Shown here: piece after piece, positions 7,048 to 9,593 of the stretch | Layout: each line of letters opens with the position of its first letter | Position numbering within the stretch: position 1 is the first letter of the stretch | NCBI GenBank assembly: GCA_017391545.1 | Contig: JAFOYD010000154.1 | Coordinates: forward strand, 1 to 9,593 | Length of the DNA: 9,593 nt | Reading direction: 5' to 3' | Source of the DNA: Lachnospiraceae bacterium | GTDB taxonomy: Bacteria; Bacillota; Clostridia; Lachnospirales; Lachnospiraceae | Made by a program: the position numbers and the translations under genes | The notes under the pieces: model-generated | Told to the model about the DNA's origin: nothing | Databases searched by the model: none | Seen by the model: the letters and a program-made list of their open reading frames with translations, nothing else

Positions 7048-7425
7048 CTATATCCCTCGTTCTGCAAAAATCTTTTTTGCCAAAAATATGGCATTTAATG
7101 CCTTGGGAAATCCTGTATAAGGAATACACTGGATAAATGTTTCTATAATTTTTTCCGGAGCAATTCCAACATTCAAAGAACCATTGATATGTACCTCTAG
7201 TTGCGGCTCACATCCACCTGCCGTTAATAAGCTTGTTATGGTAATCATTTCTCTTTCTTGCAGGCTGAGTCCTTCTCTTGGGTATATATCCCCAAAGGCG
7301 AACTCAACAATGTATTTGCCTACATCCGGCGCGACATCTTCAAGTGACTTTATAACATTCTCGCCACCCACTCCGTCAATTTTTCTCAACTGCTCAATTC
7401 CCTGTTCAAAACGTGTCTGTTCCAT
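7048..7425 (-). CDS. Carboxymuconolactone decarboxylase-like (CMD/AhpD superfamily) protein
   Basis: This 125-aa, all-helical protein matches the CMD family over its whole length. The core reads LSLQEREMITITSLLTAGGCEPQLEVHINGSLNVGIAPEKIIETFIQCIPYTGFPKALNAI (residues 53-113), including the family's EPQL-HxxGALNVG and YxGFPxALNA patterns. Lactone-decarboxylase members act in aromatic degradation; many small paralogues are peroxidase-like or of unknown function. The AhpD CxxC redox pair is absent (only C72 and C100), so a peroxiredoxin-reductase role is unlikely. The ATG lies 9 nt after AGGAGG. It is transcribed away from a MerR-family gene across an 85-bp region holding a MerR-type operator, so it is very likely that regulator's target. 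In Bacillus, MerR regulators of the AdhR group sit next to such genes in aldehyde-stress loci; substrate here is unknown. Confidence 0.85.
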   Translation of the reverse strand: MEQTRFEQGIEQLRKIDGVGGENVIKSLEDVAPDVGKYIVEFAFGDIYPREGLSLQEREMITITSLLTAGGCEPQLEVHINGSLNVGIAPEKIIETFIQCIPYTGFPKALNAIFLAKKIFAERGI

Positions 7426-7454
7426 TTGCGTTTACCTCCTAAATGTTTTATAAT
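7426..7454 (+). promoter_or_regulatory. Possible promoter of the merR gene
   Basis: On the plus strand TATAAT (7449-7454) stands 17 bp after TTGCGT (7426-7431), which matches the -35 consensus only in its first three bases. It would start a transcript near 7461 leading to the MerR reading frame. The call rests mainly on the perfect -10 box. Confidence 0.35.
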
Positions 7455-7458
7455 TTAG

Positions 7459-7489
7459 AGCATAATACTTAAACCATAGTTTAAGTCAA
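7459..7489 (-). promoter_or_regulatory. MerR-type promoter and palindromic operator of the CMD-like gene
   Basis: The palindrome ACTTAAAC-CATA-GTTTAAGT (7467-7486) has perfect 8-bp arms. On the minus strand it overlaps a -35 box TTGACT (7489-7484). The -10 is either TATGCT (7464-7459) with a 19-bp spacer, the stretched spacing typical of MerR-activated promoters, or TATTAT (7467-7462) with a 16-bp spacer. MerR proteins bind such dyads between -35 and -10 and twist the DNA to activate. Its position between divergent genes fits control of both. Confidence 0.78.
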
Positions 7490-7510
7490 GAACTTTTTTG
7501 AGGTGACAAT

Positions 7511-7879
7511 ATGACAATAGGAGAAATATCAGAAAAGACAAATCTTCCCGAAAGCACATTGCGTTACTATGAGAAAAAAGGATTGATAAGAGTATCACGT
7601 GACAAAAATGGCAGACGGGATTAAGAAGAAAGTGATATTTAGTTGATCAAATTTATCAGACGCTTAAAAGATACCGGCATGCTCCTGAAAGATATCCAGC
7701 AATACTCTGATTTACGATATCGTGGTAAAAGCACAATGCCAGAACGTTTGAATATCCTACAATCACATAGACAATATGTATTAGATCAGAAGATGAAATG
7801 GGAAGAATATCTGCAAAACCTGGATAGCAAGATTGAATTTTATAACCAATCCATAGGCGAGGAAATAGCCCACCAATGA
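7511..7879 (+). pseudogene. MerR-family regulator (AdhR-like) with two in-frame stop codons
   Basis: One continuous frame of 122 codons plus stop reads as a complete MerR regulator except for TAA at 7622-7624 (codon 38) and TAG at 7640-7642 (codon 44). The N-terminus MTIGEISEKTNLPESTLRYYEKKGLI is the classic winged HTH. After the stops comes LIKFIRRLKDTGMLLKDIQQYSDLRYRG, then a coiled-coil dimerisation helix ending LDSKIEFYNQ. Compared with AdhR-like proteins (RDYDEEDIKWIEFI), the TAA replaces the conserved Tyr after RD and the TAG a polar residue (Lys/Glu). There is no frameshift, GAGGTG stands ahead of the ATG, and the rest looks well preserved, so the damage seems recent. Neither half would be a working regulator alone: the first has only the 37-residue DNA-binding head. 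There is no cysteine, so thiol sensing as in AdhR is not expected. A TTG at 7643 just after the TAG could in principle restart translation. Confidence 0.85.
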
Positions 7880-7889
7880 GGCGTCGTCA

Positions 7890-8198
7890 TTAGAAAATAC
7901 CAGATATGTAACGGACTAGTATAACACGGATGACCGTCACCCTTCCTGCATCCTTATCTGGAATATAGAATACTAGATAATTATCAACAGGCATTACTCT
8001 TAATCCTCTGCTATGCCACGGCTCTTTTTCATAAGGTGTGAATTTCTCTGGAAATTCCTCAAGCCCTATGATGTGTTCCTCTAACCTGTCAAGCTGTCCT
8101 GCCGCACTGTCCGGTGAAAGCAGTTCAAAAGCAATATACTCATAGATTTCCCTTAAATCGGCATCAGCTTGATTCGTGGTAGTTACTTCATAAATCAT
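7890..8198 (-). CDS. Type II toxin, RelE/ParE superfamily
   Basis: The 102-aa protein has the RelE/ParE pattern: an N-terminal strand (YEVTTTNQADADL), two helices (REIYEYIAFELLSPDSAAGQLDRLEEHIIGLEEFPEKF) and a beta sheet (SRGLRVMPVDNYLVFYIPDKDAGRVTVIRVILVRY). RelE members cut mRNA on the ribosome and ParE members poison gyrase; the sequence alone does not settle which. The C-terminus (VRYISGIF) departs from the common YGGRDI-type ending, so activity is not certain. Its ATG overlaps the antitoxin stop as ATGA, the usual translational coupling of such pairs. It converges with the broken merR gene, leaving a 10-bp gap with no obvious terminator. Confidence 0.88.
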   Translation of the reverse strand: MIYEVTTTNQADADLREIYEYIAFELLSPDSAAGQLDRLEEHIIGLEEFPEKFTPYEKEPWHSRGLRVMPVDNYLVFYIPDKDAGRVTVIRVILVRYISGIF

Positions 8199-8503
8199 AT
8201 GCCGTAATCTTTACGAATATCGGCAAATGCCTGCCTTGCAGATTTAGTTCTTCCTGCAATCATATCCGCATATCCTTTCTCCAGTTCTGCATTTAATTCT
8301 GTTTCGGTCAGTTCAGCCATATTGACAGGTCTTGCCGTAGGAATTTTTACTTCAAACGGAAGTCCTCTGTTTAAAATAATCTGTTTATAAAACATATTGA
8401 TTGCATTGGATGCCGGAATACCAAGTGCTGACAAGATGCCTTCTGCCTGTTCTTTTACATCCGGTTCTATTCTTACATATAAATTAGCTGATTTTGATGC
8501 CAT
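8195..8503 (-). CDS. Type II antitoxin, RelB/DinJ family
   Basis: The 102-aa protein starts with a ribbon-helix-helix DNA-binding domain of RelB/DinJ type: SANLYVRIEPDVKEQAEGILSALGIPASNAINMFYKQIILNRGLPFEVKIP (residues 5-55). The C-terminal half (56-102) is charged and helical, the part that usually wraps and neutralises the toxin. The ATG at 8503 follows AAAGGAG by about 9 nt. It is the first gene of a two-gene operon overlapping the toxin by 4 bp. A palindrome in the promoter spacer just upstream suggests autorepression by the antitoxin or the complex. Confidence 0.9.
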   Translation of the reverse strand: MASKSANLYVRIEPDVKEQAEGILSALGIPASNAINMFYKQIILNRGLPFEVKIPTARPVNMAELTETELNAELEKGYADMIAGRTKSARQAFADIRKDYGI

Positions 8504-8550
8504 AGTGCGTCACTCCTTTCCAAAATCTTAGTGTTTGCTTCTTTAGCTAT

Positions 8551-8579
8551 ATTATACCAATATGTGCGCACAATAGCAA
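8551..8579 (-). promoter_or_regulatory. Toxin-antitoxin promoter with palindromic operator
   Basis: On the minus strand TTGCTA (8579-8574) is followed after 17 bp by a perfect TATAAT (8556-8551), which is preceded by TGG and so is an extended -10. The spacer holds the perfect 10-bp palindrome TGTGCGCACA (8563-8572), placed where a bound repressor would block RNA polymerase. RelB/DinJ antitoxins generally repress their own operons through such dyads. The promoter lies inside the 3' end of the upstream gene. Confidence 0.8.
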
Positions 8580-9139
8580 TACATTTTTCGTTTCATACTG
8601 GAGAACATAGCCTTTGAAGTAGCTGTAGCCCGCATATCAGCATTCATTGTCTCTCCGGTCGATTCCCCGGTGTCCTGCTCATCATCATTTTGAGTGACAT
8701 TCATCACTTCATCTTCTTCCTGCTCAATTTCGTTCAGTTTCCTTGTGCAGTGATTATATTGTGATATTGCACGCATAATTGCATTCAAATCCTCTGGTGA
8801 AAACATTCCCACAGCTCTTGAAATATCACCGAAGTTATTTACATTGATTTTCAAATTACCACCACTTGGAAGGCTAATATTCAGAACCTGCTTAGGGTCA
8901 CTCATATCTCCCAGGCAGATGGAATTTGTCTTAGAATCACATACGAAAACAACTCCGTTATACTCAATTATTCCATCCTTTGCTAAGTACCCATATGGAC
9001 AATCCGTTTGTCTGTTTGCAAGTATTGTTGAAAAAGGCGAACCATCTTCGCCGTTTTCTGCTCTACTTACAGCATTTTCCTGTCGTATCGACTTCATTAC
9101 TTCTGTAAAAGTCGGATTCAATGCATTACTTAATCTCAT
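8552..9139 (-). CDS. Hypothetical protein, 195 aa
   Basis: I do not recognise a characterised family. The product starts MRLSNALNPTFTEVMKSIRQ with AAAGGAG about 5 nt upstream, which favours ATG 9139 over a TTG further up. A central folded part (about 45-135) reads YGYLAKDGIIEYNGVVFVCDSKTNSICLGDMSDPKQVLNISLPSGGNLKINVNNFGDISRAVGMFSPEDLNAIMRAISQYNHCTRK, rich in short strands followed by a helical segment. An acidic low-complexity stretch (139-165) and a tail with SMKRKMYCYCAHILV follow. There is no signal peptide or membrane helix, so it should be cytoplasmic. The stop codon TAA (8554-8552) is part of the -10 box of the toxin-antitoxin promoter, so the two units are tightly packed. The odd Cys-rich tail may be a replaced or truncated C-terminus left when the toxin-antitoxin module arrived; that is speculation. 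Confidence 0.75.
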   Translation of the reverse strand: MRLSNALNPTFTEVMKSIRQENAVSRAENGEDGSPFSTILANRQTDCPYGYLAKDGIIEYNGVVFVCDSKTNSICLGDMSDPKQVLNISLPSGGNLKINVNNFGDISRAVGMFSPEDLNAIMRAISQYNHCTRKLNEIEQEEDEVMNVTQNDDEQDTGESTGETMNADMRATATSKAMFSSMKRKMYCYCAHILV

Positions 9140-9230
9140 TACTACTCCTTTCCGCAATCGATCTGTCAGTCACGACTGCACCGCTCTCCAGAAAGGCCCA
9201 AGCGGCTCATTTTTTGAAAATTTTTTCTTA

Positions 9231-9263
9231 AACAGCATGTAAAGGCTGTTGATTATTATATCA
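9231..9263 (-). promoter_or_regulatory. Possible extended -10 promoter with adjacent inverted repeat
   Basis: On the minus strand TGATATAAT (9263-9255) forms an extended -10 without a convincing -35 box. It would start a leader of about 110 nt before the 195-aa hypothetical gene. An inverted repeat AACAGC...GCTGTT (9231-9250, 8-nt loop) lies at the predicted start site; it has no run of T after it, so it looks more like an operator or weak hairpin than a terminator. The remaining bases 9140-9230 show only A/T-rich tracts. Confidence 0.35.
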
Positions 9264-9291
9264 GTTACAATCCGTTTCTATTTTTCATTAC

Positions 9292-9593
9292 CTATTTCAT
9301 GCCAACAAATTTTGCAACCTCCACATCGAAATAGTCGTCCATATTACTACTGAATCCGGCTGCCTTCCAAGCCTGATCAAATGTTATATTTTCAATATTA
9401 CTTAAAAAAATAAATGTGCTATCTTTTTCTGCATTATTCATTCTTCCGGTAATCTCTAATCGGTATTGATAGGTATAATCATCCGTTGTCCATGTACCAT
9501 CACTCATTTCATAATGCTTAACAATAATAACCTGCTCAGTATTCTCAAATGACTCTTCCGAATCCGTTTTTTCATAAGTCTTAATGACAGATG
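9292..9593 (-). CDS. Hypothetical protein, 3' end only
   Basis: The frame is open from the right edge of the window to TAG at 9294-9292, giving about 99 residues of a C-terminus. An internal ATG at 9507 is not taken as the start because the frame continues upstream with compatible protein-like sequence (EQVIIVKHYE). The visible part reads EMSDGTWTTDDYTYQYRLEITGRMNNAEKDSTFIFLSNIENITFDQAWKAAGFSSNMDDYFDVEVAKFVGMK, a mix of aromatic strands ending in a short helix. It resembles small conserved hypothetical proteins of Clostridia, but I cannot assign a function. The missing N-terminus prevents any judgement on secretion or lipoprotein signals. Confidence 0.65.
   Translation of the reverse strand, partial: SVIKTYEKTDSEESFENTEQVIIVKHYEMSDGTWTTDDYTYQYRLEITGRMNNAEKDSTFIFLSNIENITFDQAWKAAGFSSNMDDYFDVEVAKFVGMK

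Noticed and set aside
6905..7129. A 74-codon minus-strand frame
   Set aside because: It overlaps the end of the CMD-like gene and the aspS promoter, lacks a ribosome binding site and looks like random sequence.
7622..7642. Stop-codon reassignment or programmed read-through in the MerR gene
   Set aside because: The two stops are of different types (TAA and TAG), and both TAA and TAG end other genes in the window in the normal way.
9167..9178. CAGTC-AC-GACTG inverted repeat
   Set aside because: The 2-nt centre cannot form a hairpin loop with the whole stem, and nothing around it supports an operator or attachment site.
8844..9242. A 132-codon plus-strand frame
   Set aside because: It is antisense to the 195-aa hypothetical gene, which has a good ribosome binding site and protein-like composition.

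Overview
The window looks like chromosome of a Gram-positive anaerobe of the class Clostridia, most likely a Lachnospiraceae-type gut bacterium. The grounds are an aspS-gatC-gatA-gatB operon behind a T-box leader, AAAGGAGG-type ribosome binding sites, and protein sequences that resemble that group. This is judged by eye; no database search was possible. Nearly every gene is on the minus strand, so transcription runs from right to left. The only plus-strand gene is a broken MerR regulator.

Core block (about 1575-6966). A promoter with a perfect TATAAT drives a T-box leader of about 330 nt, then aspartyl-tRNA synthetase (aspS) and the three subunits of the amidotransferase GatCAB, closed by a rho-independent terminator at 1575-1604. 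Together these enzymes form Asp-tRNA(Asn) and amidate it to Asn-tRNA(Asn). GatCAB can also make Gln-tRNA(Gln) from Glu-tRNA(Gln). The specifier region of the leader reads GAAC, so it holds AAC (Asn) and, one base away, GAA (Glu). That is the arrangement I recall being reported as a dual-specificity T-box for the transamidation operon of Clostridium acetobutylicum.

Left accessory block (1-1557). A second transcription unit follows the operon terminator. It encodes an HTH-Uma2 fusion (regulator plus PD-(D/E)XK-type nuclease). Its last 17 bases overlap the start of an atypical DprA/Smf-family protein that runs off the left edge. The promoter (TTGACA, 17 bp, TATTCT) sits within five 11-bp direct repeats that keep exact register, a likely operator for the HTH domain. 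This nuclease plus DprA-like pair is the best candidate in the window for an uncharacterised system.

Right accessory block (about 7000-9593). A carboxymuconolactone decarboxylase-like gene is divergent from a MerR-family gene that carries two in-frame stop codons. The 20-bp palindromic operator between them is intact. Next come a RelB/DinJ-RelE/ParE type toxin-antitoxin pair with a palindrome in its promoter spacer, a hypothetical 195-aa protein whose stop codon lies inside the toxin-antitoxin -10 box, and the 3' end of another unknown gene. This block is a patchwork of small modules with visible gene decay, unlike the compact operon beside it.
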